Assembly (NCBI GenBank): GCA_964507195.1
Contig: CAZDPA010000001.1
Location: forward strand, 1 to 64,000
Direction of reading: 5' to 3'
From: Solimonas sp964507195
GTDB taxonomy: Bacteria > Pseudomonadota > Gammaproteobacteria > Nevskiales > Nevskiaceae
DNA: 64,000 nt
The position numbers were made by a program, and so were the translations under genes. This document shows positions 17,349 through 26,248 of this stretch, in pieces. Each line of letters starts with the position of its first letter. The stretch's first letter is position 1. A model generated the notes under the pieces. The model worked only from the letters and a program-made list of their open reading frames with translations, had not been told where the DNA came from and made no database searches.

Positions 17349-18287
17349 TTACACCCAGCGCTTCACGACGCCGCGCAGATCACGGATGCGATCCATCAGC
17401 TTGCCGTTCTGCGCGTCAGCCGACGGCGGTGCGGCGGTCGGTGCCACTTCGTAGCGCTGGTGCAGTTCCGGGCTTTGCGCGAGGCGGTGATGCTGGCGCA
17501 GTGCGGAACCGACCGTGATCTTGCACTGGCTGTCCTGCAGCGGCTTGGTGATGAAGCGATAGATCTGGCCCTGATTGATCAGGTCGATCGCGGTGCCGGC
17601 ATCCGCGCGGTTGGTCAGGATCACCGAAACCAGTTCCGGATGATGCTGCTTGAGTGTGCTGATCAGGTTCAGGACCGGATTGTCCTGGACCATCGTGTCC
17701 GAAATCACGACGCCGATATGCTGGTTTTCCAGCAGGTCGACAGCTTCGTCCATGTTGGTGGCGCCAACGACCCGGAAATCAGGGCCGAGAATGGCCTGGA
17801 TCTGCGGCGGTACCTTGACATCGTCGTCCAGCACCAGCACTCCGGGGCCGCTGCCCTTGGCGACGGGAGCAGCCTCTTCTTCCGGGGCCGAAGCGGCGGC
17901 AGCACTGTTGCGCGCGGCGGTGACGGCACGGGCCACCGTCGCGGTCAGCTCTTCGTTTGACCACGGCTTGTTGACGAAGCGGAAGATCTCGCCTTCATTG
18001 ATCGAGCCGATGATCGCGTTCAGGTCCGAATAGCCGGTGAGCAGGATGCGCATCGCATTCGGGTTGAGCTCGCGCGCAGTGCGCAGCATCTCGATCCCCG
18101 TCATGCCTGGCATGCGCTGATCGCTGACGATCACGTCAACCGCGTTGTTCCTGAGGAAATCCAAGGCCTTCGCGCCACTGTCGGCGATATGGACTTCATA
18201 GTGGCTGCGGAACAGCATCCGCATCGTGGTCAGGACGCGTGGCTCGTCGTCGACAAACAGCACTCGTGCTTTGATGTTCTCAGTCAT
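17349..18287 (-). CDS. Response regulator with two receiver domains
   Basis: A 312-residue protein made of two CheY-like receivers in tandem and no recognisable output domain. The first (about residues 8-120) has the acidic pocket VDDEP, phospho-acceptor Asp56 (VSDQRMPG) and a Lys in NKPW. The second (about 148-260) has LDDD, an Asp in VISDTM and a Lys in TKPL. The two are joined by an Ala/Pro/Glu linker. It is 19 bases downstream of the histidine kinase gene and is its likely partner. Output may be by protein contact, or phosphate may pass between the two receivers. Confidence 0.88.
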   Translation of the reverse strand: MTENIKARVLFVDDEPRVLTTMRMLFRSHYEVHIADSGAKALDFLRNNAVDVIVSDQRMPGMTGIEMLRTARELNPNAMRILLTGYSDLNAIIGSINEGEIFRFVNKPWSNEELTATVARAVTAARNSAAAASAPEEEAAPVAKGSGPGVLVLDDDVKVPPQIQAILGPDFRVVGATNMDEAVDLLENQHIGVVISDTMVQDNPVLNLISTLKQHHPELVSVILTNRADAGTAIDLINQGQIYRFITKPLQDSQCKITVGSALRQHHRLAQSPELHQRYEVAPTAAPPSADAQNGKLMDRIRDLRGVVKRWV

Positions 18288-18306
18288 GCCTCTTACTCCA
18301 TCAGTC

Positions 18307-20151
18307 TTATGCGCTGGCCTCGGCCGCCGTAGGGGCGGGCGCGGCTGTGTCTATAGGTGTCGCCTTCTGTCGCACCGGCAACACGATTCTGAATTCAGTC
18401 CCCTTGCCCGGGCTTGAGCGTACCGTGATTGTGCCCCCGTGGTCCTCAATAATACGGAAAACGATCGATAATCCCAGTCCGGTGCCCTGACCGATCGGCT
18501 TGGTCGTATAGAAGGGCTCGAAGATGCGGGCGCGCACGTCCTCCGGCATGCCGCTGCCGGTGTCGAGAATGCGAATCGAGACCTGATCGCCCTCCATGGC
18601 CGTATGGACAAAGATTTTCCCGGCATCGGGGATGGCCTGCGCGGCGTTGGTGAACAGGTTGAGGAACACCTGGTTCAGCTGGGACGGCGAGCACTGGATC
18701 CTGGGCAGAGTGCCATACGCCTTGACTACCTCGACGCGATGCTTGAACTGGCTGCCGCAGATCTTCAGTGCGGAGTCGAGGCCATCATTGACGTTGAACA
18801 GCTCCTCCCGCGAACGGTCAACGCGCGAGAAATCCTTGAGGCTGGCGACGAGTTCGGCGATCTGCAGGAGGCCGTGATCGGAATCGCCGAGCAGGCCGTC
18901 GAGCTCGCCGGCCAACTCGTCGGCATTGATCGATTCGGCCAGGCGGTGTGCGTTGGTCAGAGCCTCGGCAACCTCCTCATCCGACGCCGAATCGCTGGTC
19001 ATCAGGCGCAGTGCTTGAGATTGCGCCATGACCAGGCCGCGAATCTCGGTCAGCGACGTGCGGACGATTGACGCGTTGCTGCGCGCGTAGCCCAGCGGTG
19101 TGTTGATCTCGTGTGCGACGCCGGCAACCATCTGGCCGAGCGAAGCCATCTTTTCAGACTGCACCAGCTGGGCCTGCGAAGAGCGCAGGTCCTTGAGCGC
19201 CTGGCTGAGATCCTGCGTACGCGTTTCGACCTGCGCTTCAAGGTTTTCGTTGGCGTGCTGGAGGCGGCGGCGGGCGGTGTTGAGCTGCCGGTAGCTGCGG
19301 CTCAGGCGAAGGCCGAGCCAGGCCAGGATCAGTAGCAGGATTCCGGCGTAGCCGGACAGGAGCAGCCGGAACTGGTTGGCCACCGCGACCTTTTCGCCAT
19401 GCCAGTCCATGTAGGCCTGTTCAACCGCTTTCAGTTGCGGCGCTGTGGGTCTGGCGAGGAAGTCGGTGACGCGATTCACCAGTTCCTTCTTGTCGGCGAT
19501 CACGTCGTTGCTGCGCGAGCGCACGCTGCGCAGGGCTTGCTGCACTGGCTCCGGTTGCCCAGCCAGGGTTTCGCTGATCTGGGTCAGCAGTGCCTGGATG
19601 CGGTCTTCGTTGGTCGGCGTCTGCACGACAGCAAAGGTCGAAATTTCGTTCTTCAGCTGGCCGAGTGGTGCGCGCAGCGTCTCGGCGTCGGCCGGCGACA
19701 GGGTTTTGAGCAGCGCATCGGTCACGATGGGGACGGCGTCGAGGCCGGCGATGAGGCGCTGGTTGACCAGAATGTTGCGCGCTTCGAAGTCGAAGGCCAG
19801 TTCGAACTTGCCTTCGATGGTGTCGAGAAAGTGGGACAGCGCAGTGTCGATCTCGGGCGTGATGCCGCGCAGCGAGGCATCGCCCTGCTCCAATGCGTCA
19901 AGCGACTCGCCGAGCCTGGCCGTCGTTGCGGCGCGGACGTCGGCGATGTTGGCCATGGTACTGACGCCAACCTGCGTGACGGCGCGGTTGAGGCCGACGT
20001 CGAGTGCGTCAATGACGCGGATGTTCGACATGCGCTGCAGGTGCAAGGCGTTGTCCACGGACTGCGTCTTGCTCACCAGAAATCCGAGCACGCCGATGGC
20101 TGCCATTGCCAGCAGTGCCGCCAGCACAGGCAGCAACTTACGCCATTTCAT
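18307..20151 (-). CDS. Membrane sensor histidine kinase
   Basis: A 614-residue kinase. A transmembrane helix lies at about residues 8-28, a helical periplasmic sensor domain follows, and a second span at about 258-285 leads into a coiled-coil linker. The phospho-accepting His347 sits in AGVAHEINTPLG. The ATPase domain carries LDTGSGMPEDVRARIFEPFYTTK (split N/G1 boxes) and GTGLGLSI. It senses an unidentified periplasmic or membrane signal and phosphorylates the adjacent dual-receiver protein. It is the first gene of a two-gene unit. Confidence 0.9.
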   Translation of the reverse strand: MKWRKLLPVLAALLAMAAIGVLGFLVSKTQSVDNALHLQRMSNIRVIDALDVGLNRAVTQVGVSTMANIADVRAATTARLGESLDALEQGDASLRGITPEIDTALSHFLDTIEGKFELAFDFEARNILVNQRLIAGLDAVPIVTDALLKTLSPADAETLRAPLGQLKNEISTFAVVQTPTNEDRIQALLTQISETLAGQPEPVQQALRSVRSRSNDVIADKKELVNRVTDFLARPTAPQLKAVEQAYMDWHGEKVAVANQFRLLLSGYAGILLLILAWLGLRLSRSYRQLNTARRRLQHANENLEAQVETRTQDLSQALKDLRSSQAQLVQSEKMASLGQMVAGVAHEINTPLGYARSNASIVRTSLTEIRGLVMAQSQALRLMTSDSASDEEVAEALTNAHRLAESINADELAGELDGLLGDSDHGLLQIAELVASLKDFSRVDRSREELFNVNDGLDSALKICGSQFKHRVEVVKAYGTLPRIQCSPSQLNQVFLNLFTNAAQAIPDAGKIFVHTAMEGDQVSIRILDTGSGMPEDVRARIFEPFYTTKPIGQGTGLGLSIVFRIIEDHGGTITVRSSPGKGTEFRIVLPVRQKATPIDTAAPAPTAAEASA

Positions 20152-20415
20152 GAATAACCCCCGTTACTCGCGTCGCACCCGCATCAACAGCCCCAGTAAC
20201 CCGGCGGATCGTGCGCCCGCCTTCTCGAGGGGTCTACGCTGCATCGCACCACGGCGCTGCGCACATAGTCTGTTACTGCTCAGTCCCGAACGGTAACTTC
20301 CGGCGCAAGCCCCAGCGTCATCTGTTTGCAGTAGACCCTCGCCCAAACGGGGGATTCGTGACCGGCCCGCCTGCGGTCAACTCTGTGCATTCCCACCGAA
20401 TAGATGGTTTGAAAA

Positions 20416-20910
20416 ATGTCGACTGACCTGTCCGCCCGCCTGCAAGCCCTCGAAGATATCGAAGCGATTCGCCAGCTCAAGGCACGATACCTGTTCAGCT
20501 GTGACCGCAAGGACGCTGCCATCATGCGTAGCTGTTTCGTCGATGGCAAGCTTGAGATCGACTACGGCGTGGTGGGTCGGTTCGACACTGCCGATGCGCT
20601 GGTCAAGCTATTCGTTGAGGTTGGCTGTCATGACTACATGGTCGAAATGCACCATGGAGTCAATCCGCAGATCGATCGCGTGTCCGCTGACTTGGCGCGC
20701 GGGACCTGGGGCCTGCATTACTTCCTGATCAACACGCGCGACCGCACGCTGACCCAGCTCGGTGGCTACTACGAAGATGAGTACGCGCGAACGGCGAGCG
20801 GCTGGAAGATCAGCAAGACCAGATTTGTTGCGACCTCGACGCTGGTGCTCGATGTCAACTCTGACGCTGCCAAGGCCTTGTTTGCCGGGCGCGCACCGCC
20901 TGCCGGCTGA
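20416..20910 (+). CDS. SnoaL/NTF2-like family protein
   Basis: A 164-residue single-domain protein of the NTF2-like cone fold (SnoaL_4-type): LEDIEAIRQLKARYLFSCDRKD at the start, a hydrophobic mid-section, and the closing GGYYEDEYARTASGWKISKTRF typical of the family. Members include dehydratases, ring-hydroxylating dioxygenase small subunits, ketosteroid-isomerase-like enzymes and non-catalytic proteins, so no reaction can be given. It is divergent from the kinase gene and stands alone. Confidence 0.8.
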   Translation: MSTDLSARLQALEDIEAIRQLKARYLFSCDRKDAAIMRSCFVDGKLEIDYGVVGRFDTADALVKLFVEVGCHDYMVEMHHGVNPQIDRVSADLARGTWGLHYFLINTRDRTLTQLGGYYEDEYARTASGWKISKTRFVATSTLVLDVNSDAAKALFAGRAPPAG

Positions 20911-20963
20911 CAGAAGTCAGACGGGCCCCACCGCGCACGGAGTTGTAAAGGCGGTTTGGTAAG

Positions 20964-21599
20964 ATGGCGCTATCCGTTGATCCCCACTCTTTTCGAGCAT
21001 TCATGTCGCCATCTCCGCATAAGCCGCTCACGCCGGTGTCCACGCTGATTTTTTCTTCACGCTGGCTGCAGTTGCCGCTGTACGTGGGCCTGATCTTCGC
21101 GCAAGTGGTCTATGTGATCCTCTTCGTCAAGGAGCTGTGGCATCTGGTTGCCGCCGCTTTCACGCTGTCCGAGCAGCAGATCATGCTGATCGTGCTCGCA
21201 TTGATCGACGTCGTCATGATCTCCAACCTGCTGGTGATGGTCATCGTCGGAGGCTATGAGACCTTTGTGTCGCGGCTGGGATTGCAAGGTCACCCGGACC
21301 AGCCGGAATGGCTGTCGCACGTCAACGCCTCGGTGCTCAAGGTCAAGCTGGCGATGGCCATAATCGGCATCTCGTCAATCCACCTGCTCAAGACATTCAT
21401 CGAAGCCGGATCGCTGGGGGCCTTGCCGGTCTGCGCGACCGTTGCCGCGGGGGTGCGTTGCACCACGACCACCGAAGCCGGTGTGATGTGGCAGACCATC
21501 ATCCACATGGCGTTCATCGCCTCGGCAATCGGCATTGCCTGGACGGATCGGATCATGCAGGCCGGCATGTTTCGCGGCAAGCCCGATCCGGGGCACTGA
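20964..21599 (+). CDS. UPF0114/YqhA family membrane protein
   Basis: A 211-residue inner-membrane protein of the TIGR00645/YqhA family, recognised from SSRWLQLPLYVGL, the LIDVVMISNLLVMVIVGGYETFVS block and the SSIHLLKTF motif. About four membrane segments are seen. Compared with E. coli YqhA it has an inserted loop of about 25 residues with two cysteines before the last span. Function of the family is unknown. The start at 20964 is taken; Met14 (21003) is nearly as likely because neither has a good ribosome site. Confidence 0.8.
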   Translation: MALSVDPHSFRAFMSPSPHKPLTPVSTLIFSSRWLQLPLYVGLIFAQVVYVILFVKELWHLVAAAFTLSEQQIMLIVLALIDVVMISNLLVMVIVGGYETFVSRLGLQGHPDQPEWLSHVNASVLKVKLAMAIIGISSIHLLKTFIEAGSLGALPVCATVAAGVRCTTTTEAGVMWQTIIHMAFIASAIGIAWTDRIMQAGMFRGKPDPGH

Positions 21600-21818
21600 T
21601 CTCAAGCCTGCGAAACGGTGCAGAAGGGGCGCGAACCAAACCATCGCGGAAGCTGTCCAACGACAGCTGTTCGAGTGGAAGGCGCGTAACCAATTGATTT
21701 ATATGGTGACCGTTGGAGAGATCCATCGGGGCTTCATGCTGCGTGGAGCAAAATGAGCCGAACCCGACGCAGTTGGCGTATGCTAACGCGCCTTATTCCA
21801 CACCCTAGGAGTCGAGTT

Positions 21819-22049
21819 ATGAAGCTGATTTCCACGACCGTTGCTGCCCTGCTGGCCTCTTCGCTGTTGCTGGTTGCCTGCAAGAAGGAAGAAGCTGCTG
21901 CACCGGCGGTTGAAGCCCCGGCTGTCGAGGCCCCGGCTGCTGTTGAAGCTGCTCCGGTTGAAGAAGCTGCCCCGACCGACGCTGCTCCGGTTGATGCCGC
22001 TGAACCGACTGCCGAGCCGACCGCTGACCCGGCTGCTTCGGCTCAGTAA
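21819..22049 (+). CDS. Small Ala/Pro/Glu-rich lipoprotein
   Basis: A 76-residue peptide starting behind TAGGAG. It has a signal peptide and lipobox (LLVAC), and the mature part is a low-complexity run of PAVEAPAV-type repeats. Such peptides are lipid-anchored and intrinsically disordered; a cell-envelope spacer role is possible. The in-frame extension upstream of 21819 is very basic and not signal-like. A strong terminator follows directly, which supports it being a real transcript. Confidence 0.75.
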   Translation: MKLISTTVAALLASSLLLVACKKEEAAAPAVEAPAVEAPAAVEAAPVEEAAPTDAAPVDAAEPTAEPTADPAASAQ

Positions 22050-22067
22050 GCTTCAAGCTTCAGAATC

Positions 22068-22106
22068 CGCCGCTGCAGGCTCAAGGCCTGCAGCGGCGTT
22101 TTTGTT
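22068..22106 (+). terminator. Rho-independent terminator
   Basis: A perfect 13-bp stem (22068-22080 with 22086-22098), a 5-base loop and a following TTTTTGTT. It ends the small lipoprotein transcript. Confidence 0.92.
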
Positions 22107-22125
22107 GGTGGGGTTTGCGGTTGTT

Positions 22126-22677
22126 TCAAAACTCCAGCGGTCTTTGCCGCTCCAACCCGGCCGCGAATCCTTCGTGCTGCAGCAGCCACCGCTTGCGCGC
22201 AACGCCGCCGCCATAACCGGTCAGCGATGCATTCGAGCCGATGACGCGATGGCAGGGCACCACGATGCTGATCGGATTTGCTCCATTGGCTTGCCCCACG
22301 GCGCGCGAGGCATCCGGCCGCCCCAGGGTTCGTGCAAGTTCGCCGTAGCTGACGGTCTGGCCCGCCGGGATCGTCCGCAGTGAACGCCACAGCTGTCGTT
22401 GAAAATCTGTGCCGCCTGTTTCGATCTGCAAGGAATCCAGTCGTGCATGATCACCCGCGAAGTAGGCATCGATAGCGTCATGAACTGATCGGTCTATCGA
22501 TCCGGGCCGAATCCGGGTTTCTACACCGGGATACTGGCGTCCGAGCAGCGCGCGCATGCGCGCTTCGTGATCCTGCCAATCCACCGCGCGCAGCCGGCCA
22601 TGCTCGTCGCACAGCACGAGCATCTCGCCGAGCGGTGTCGGGCGCCGTGACAGAACGAAGGTCTGTTGGTAACGCAT
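22126..22677 (-). CDS. ogt: Methylated-DNA-protein-cysteine methyltransferase
   Basis: A 183-residue O6-alkylguanine repair protein. The suicide Cys lies in VVPCHRVIG; the preceding GTDFQRQLWRSLRTIPAGQTVSYGELA contains the helix-turn-helix and the following SLTGYGGGVARKRWLLQHE matches the family. It has no Ada-type regulatory domain, so it is Ogt-like. The start is set at Met24 of the longest frame; upstream codons are poor and the ribosome site is weak in either case. Confidence 0.9.
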   Translation of the reverse strand: MRYQQTFVLSRRPTPLGEMLVLCDEHGRLRAVDWQDHEARMRALLGRQYPGVETRIRPGSIDRSVHDAIDAYFAGDHARLDSLQIETGGTDFQRQLWRSLRTIPAGQTVSYGELARTLGRPDASRAVGQANGANPISIVVPCHRVIGSNASLTGYGGGVARKRWLLQHEGFAAGLERQRPLEF

Positions 22678-22762
22678 CTCTTCAATCGACGGACAGGCAG
22701 GGAAGCTAGCAGACTGGTTCGATGCGCGCAGGGCCGGAGCCCTCACGGCTCAGCCATAAAAT

Positions 22763-22774
22763 TGACAATTGTCA
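22763..22774. promoter_or_regulatory. Putative TetR operator upstream of TonB receptor (copy 1 of 2)
   Basis: TGACAATTGTCA is a perfect 12-bp palindrome, with a TTGACA -35-like hexamer (22762-22767) running into it, 92 bases before the receptor start. The wider block of 21 bases matches the second copy at 26155 in all but three positions. Binding by the TetR protein at 25452-26123 is inferred from this shared sequence and position. Confidence 0.6.
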
Positions 22775-22866
22775 TAAAAGCCGCCATTTTCTGCGCCGTC
22801 AGCCGGATGACAAGCGGCGCTTGAGCGCGCAGATGCCGCGAGCCGGGTGCGCAGCGAGGAGATTGG

Positions 22867-25377
22867 ATGAGAACGACCGTCATCGCCGCTCTTTTGGCCC
22901 TGGCCGCAGCGAGCTTTCCGTTCGCATTGCAGGCGCAGGATGATCTCGAATGGCTGTTTGCAGACGAAACGGCCGCGGCACCGTCCACTGCAGAGCCCGC
23001 AGCACCCATAGGCGCGACCGTCGCCACCCCGACGCCAGAACCACAGCCGACGACCCCGGGCGAGTTGCAGATCCAGGAGGAGCAAACCACCGGGGAGGCG
23101 CAAGCCCTTGCGGTGATTCCCGTTCCGCAAGCCAGTCCGACGCCTGATTCACGCCCTGGCAGGGCGCCGCGCAGCCGTCTGGTCGAGGAGATCGTCGTCA
23201 CCGCACAGAAGCGCGAGGAAAACCTGCAGGACGTGCCGGTGTCGGTGCAGGCGTTCAGCGGCGAGCTGCTCGACGCGCTCGGCGTCACCGACCAGACCGA
23301 CCTGCAGCGCATCACGCCGGGCCTGAATATCACGACCCAGGTCAGCTATGTGATGACCTTCCTGCGCGGCATCGGCACCGATGCGACGATTGCGGCCGAT
23401 CCGAGCGTCGCGACCTACATTGACGGCATCTACTACCCGTTCGCATCGAATCTGGCGCAGAACTTCGGCGCGGTCGATCGCATTGAGGTGCTCAAGGGCC
23501 CGCAGGGCACGCTGTTCGGCCGCAATGCGACCGGTGGTGCGATCGCGATCTACACCGAGGAGCCCGACACCGACAGCATCCATGGCGAGCTGCTGGCCAG
23601 CATCAGCGACTTCGATACGCAGATGTACCGTGCGCATGCCAACCTGCCGCTCGGCGAGCGCTTCGCGCTCAACGCCACGGTAATGACGAGCAGCACCGAC
23701 GGCTACTACGAAGGCCGACAGGGCAATCCGGAAGAGCCAATGCCCGGCGACGAGATGACCGGATATCGGGTCAAGGCGCGCCTGCGCCCGACGGACAATC
23801 TCGACATCCGGCTCGCAACGTTCAAGTTCGAGATGGAGTCGTACAACGGCAGCGCCGCGTTCACGTCGGAGCCGTCGCTGCTCGGCAGCCTGATCACACC
23901 GCAGCCCGGTTACGAGGGCTCGGTCGACTCGTATCCGAAGAACATCACCGACGACAACACCGTCTACTACGGCAGCCTGACGTACAACGCTCCGTGGTTC
24001 GACGTGAAGCTGATCGGCAGCGACCAGCGCATGGACACGATCGGCGTGCGCGACTTCGACGGTTCGCGCCTGCCGATCTCGACGTTCGAGACGCCCAGCC
24101 AGTACATCGATGCGCAGTCCTTCGAACTGCAGCTGCTGTCGAATGACGAGTCCGGCCCGGACTGGCTCAAGTGGATCCTAGGGGCCTACTACTTCCGCTC
24201 GGTCAACGGTTTCGGCGATCTGAACTTCGTCATCGGCGGTGTCGACCTGAGTACGGGCCGTATCGCCGGGTTCCCCCTGGCCACCGGACTCGTCGATGTG
24301 CTGCGCCAACTCGGCCCGACCGGGGCGCTGAACATGGTGGGCCTGATCGGCACCGACTCGCGTGCTCTGTTCACGCAAGCGACGTTCGAACTGAGCGACT
24401 GGTTTGCGCTGACGCTGGGCGGTCGTTACCAGGTCGAGGAGCGCTATATCGTCGAATCGACGGTCGGCCTCGCGCGTGCCGACGGTACGCAGGCGCAATT
24501 GTTCGACAACACCGATCGTGCGGTCGACAACGACGGCAATCCATACCCGGCGCAGGACGAACAGAAGGACTTCTCGCCGAAGGTCACGTTCGAGTTCCGG
24601 CCATTCGACGACGACACGCTGCTGTTCTTCTCCTGGCAGCAGGCGGTCAAGGCGGCGACCTACAACACCATCGTGATCTACACGCGACCGAACTATGTCG
24701 AGCCCGAGGAGATCGAGGCTTTCGAAATCGGCCTGAAGACGACCGCATTCGACGGACTCGTGCGCTTCAACGCCGCGGCCTTCCACTACAACGTCGAGAA
24801 CCTGCAGACTTACTATCTGTCGCTGCTCGCCGGCGGCGTCATCAGTTTCCAGAACGCCGGCCAGGCCCGCATCATCGGTGCCGACTTCGATGGCTTCGTC
24901 CAGCTGTTCCCCTCACTGGTCGATGACCTAGTGCTCAGCGGCGGCGCGGCTTACCTCGACACTGAATACCTGGATTTCGACGGCGCCTCCGGCTTCAGCG
25001 ACAACGGAACCTTCGTCTCCAACCAGGACTACAGCGGCAACGAGCTGATCCGCACGCCGAAGTTCACGACGACGCTGTCGCTGAGCAAGACCTGGCAGGT
25101 GCCGGGCGGCCCCCTCGAGACGGTGGTTGATGGCTACTACACCGGCGACTTCTACTACGAGGCGAGCAACCGCGACGCCTCGCTGCAGGAATCGTACTGG
25201 CTGCTCGGTGCGCGCGTGAGCTACCTGTACGAACGCTGGAACCTGCGCGCGACGGTTGGTGGACGCAACCTCACCGACGAGTTCTACACCGCCGGCTTCT
25301 TCGCGACCGACTTCGGCGTGCAACCGACGCTGGCGCCGCCGCGTTCGTACTTCCTGCAGCTGATCTGGAATTTCTAG
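22867..25377 (+). CDS. TonB-dependent outer-membrane receptor
   Basis: An 836-residue receptor starting behind GAGGAG. The signal peptide is cleaved near residue 23 (LQA). A Pro/Thr/Glu-rich spacer of about 75 residues follows, then the plug (EEIVVTAQKREENLQDVPVSV; TDLQRITPGLNI; VLKGPQGTLFGRNATGGAI) and a long beta-barrel ending in LQLIWNF with a C-terminal aromatic. It imports a substrate across the outer membrane using TonB energy. The neighbourhood (TetR regulator, RoxA-like cytochrome, acyl-CoA dehydrogenase) suggests a carbon source rather than iron; the ligand is unknown. Confidence 0.93.
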   Translation: MRTTVIAALLALAAASFPFALQAQDDLEWLFADETAAAPSTAEPAAPIGATVATPTPEPQPTTPGELQIQEEQTTGEAQALAVIPVPQASPTPDSRPGRAPRSRLVEEIVVTAQKREENLQDVPVSVQAFSGELLDALGVTDQTDLQRITPGLNITTQVSYVMTFLRGIGTDATIAADPSVATYIDGIYYPFASNLAQNFGAVDRIEVLKGPQGTLFGRNATGGAIAIYTEEPDTDSIHGELLASISDFDTQMYRAHANLPLGERFALNATVMTSSTDGYYEGRQGNPEEPMPGDEMTGYRVKARLRPTDNLDIRLATFKFEMESYNGSAAFTSEPSLLGSLITPQPGYEGSVDSYPKNITDDNTVYYGSLTYNAPWFDVKLIGSDQRMDTIGVRDFDGSRLPISTFETPSQYIDAQSFELQLLSNDESGPDWLKWILGAYYFRSVNGFGDLNFVIGGVDLSTGRIAGFPLATGLVDVLRQLGPTGALNMVGLIGTDSRALFTQATFELSDWFALTLGGRYQVEERYIVESTVGLARADGTQAQLFDNTDRAVDNDGNPYPAQDEQKDFSPKVTFEFRPFDDDTLLFFSWQQAVKAATYNTIVIYTRPNYVEPEEIEAFEIGLKTTAFDGLVRFNAAAFHYNVENLQTYYLSLLAGGVISFQNAGQARIIGADFDGFVQLFPSLVDDLVLSGGAAYLDTEYLDFDGASGFSDNGTFVSNQDYSGNELIRTPKFTTTLSLSKTWQVPGGPLETVVDGYYTGDFYYEASNRDASLQESYWLLGARVSYLYERWNLRATVGGRNLTDEFYTAGFFATDFGVQPTLAPPRSYFLQLIWNF

Positions 25378-25451
25378 GGGAGTTCGGAAGCAGTCCGGAT
25401 GGAATCCGCGGACTCCTCCGCTGCAAGCGCCGCCCCGGGTATCGCCCGCAG

Positions 25452-26123
25452 TTACGTTTTCCTGCTGGTCCTTGCAACGGGCTTGGGCGTGAGCTTCTTC
25501 ACGCCGGGTTCGACATACGGCGCGAGAAAGCCGGTCATCGCCGCCGTGGCGGCATCGCGATAGGCCGGCGTGATCTCGCCGTGTTCGAAGAACGACCGGC
25601 GAAACACCGCAGTGCCGATGTCCGCGCACAGCGTCGTCACGTCAGGCGGTCCCTTGGGCAGTGCCTTGCCCGGCGACCACACCTTGCGGCCCAGTTCGCC
25701 CAGCCGCTTGTTTGTCAGCTCCTGCGCACGATAGCTGTCGTCCGTGACCGCGCCGCCGAGAATCAGCAGCCGCGCGGCCGGATTGGCATTGTGGAAACGC
25801 ACGGCCAGGTCGACGACGCGGGCGATACCCTCGCGCCATTCCAGCGTGCGCAGTTCGGCGGCCCGGGCGTAGAACAGCGCCTCGATATCGACGAGATAGC
25901 GCTTCACCAGTTCGTTGAGGATCGCGTACGGCGTCGGAAAATAGGCGTAAACGCTGCCACGAGTGTATCCCAGCCGTTCGGCGAGATCGGGAATCGAGAA
26001 GCCCGAAAGTCCTTTCTCGATCAGCAGGATCTCGGCTTCCTGCAGGATGCGGTTAAAGCGATCCTTGGCGCGCTGCTGGGTGGGCTGGCGGGCTACTGCG
26101 AGAGGGTCTAGGGCGTCATCCAT
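25452..26123 (-). CDS. TetR family transcriptional regulator
   Basis: A 223-residue regulator. The N-terminal helix-turn-helix covers about residues 20-65 (RILQEAEILLIEKGLSGFSIPDLAERLGYTRGSVYAYFPT split) and the C-terminal part is an all-helical ligand-binding domain. The start at 26123 is preferred because a longer frame to 26192 would cover the operator at 26155-26166. A TGACA-NN-TGTCA palindrome lies 32 bases upstream, so it probably represses itself, the divergent cytochrome and the TonB receptor. Ligand unknown. Confidence 0.88.
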   Translation of the reverse strand: MDDALDPLAVARQPTQQRAKDRFNRILQEAEILLIEKGLSGFSIPDLAERLGYTRGSVYAYFPTPYAILNELVKRYLVDIEALFYARAAELRTLEWREGIARVVDLAVRFHNANPAARLLILGGAVTDDSYRAQELTNKRLGELGRKVWSPGKALPKGPPDVTTLCADIGTAVFRRSFFEHGEITPAYRDAATAAMTGFLAPYVEPGVKKLTPKPVARTSRKT

Positions 26124-26154
26124 GTGGCCCAAGGGTATCGTGATTACCTGAAAT

Positions 26155-26166
26155 TGACAAATGTCA
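26155..26166. promoter_or_regulatory. Putative TetR operator (copy 2 of 2)
   Basis: TGACAAATGTCA lies between the divergent regulator and cytochrome genes. On the plus strand TTGACA (26154-26159) with GATAGT 17 bases on (26177-26182) could be a promoter for the cytochrome, with the palindrome covering its -35. The flanks AAAT...TGAAA match copy 1. Confidence 0.6.
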
Positions 26167-26248
26167 TGAAACTGCAGATAGTGCGTTGACAAGAGCCATC
26201 ATGGCCACGCGACAACCACACATGGTTTTGCGCAGCGAGGAGGTTTGC

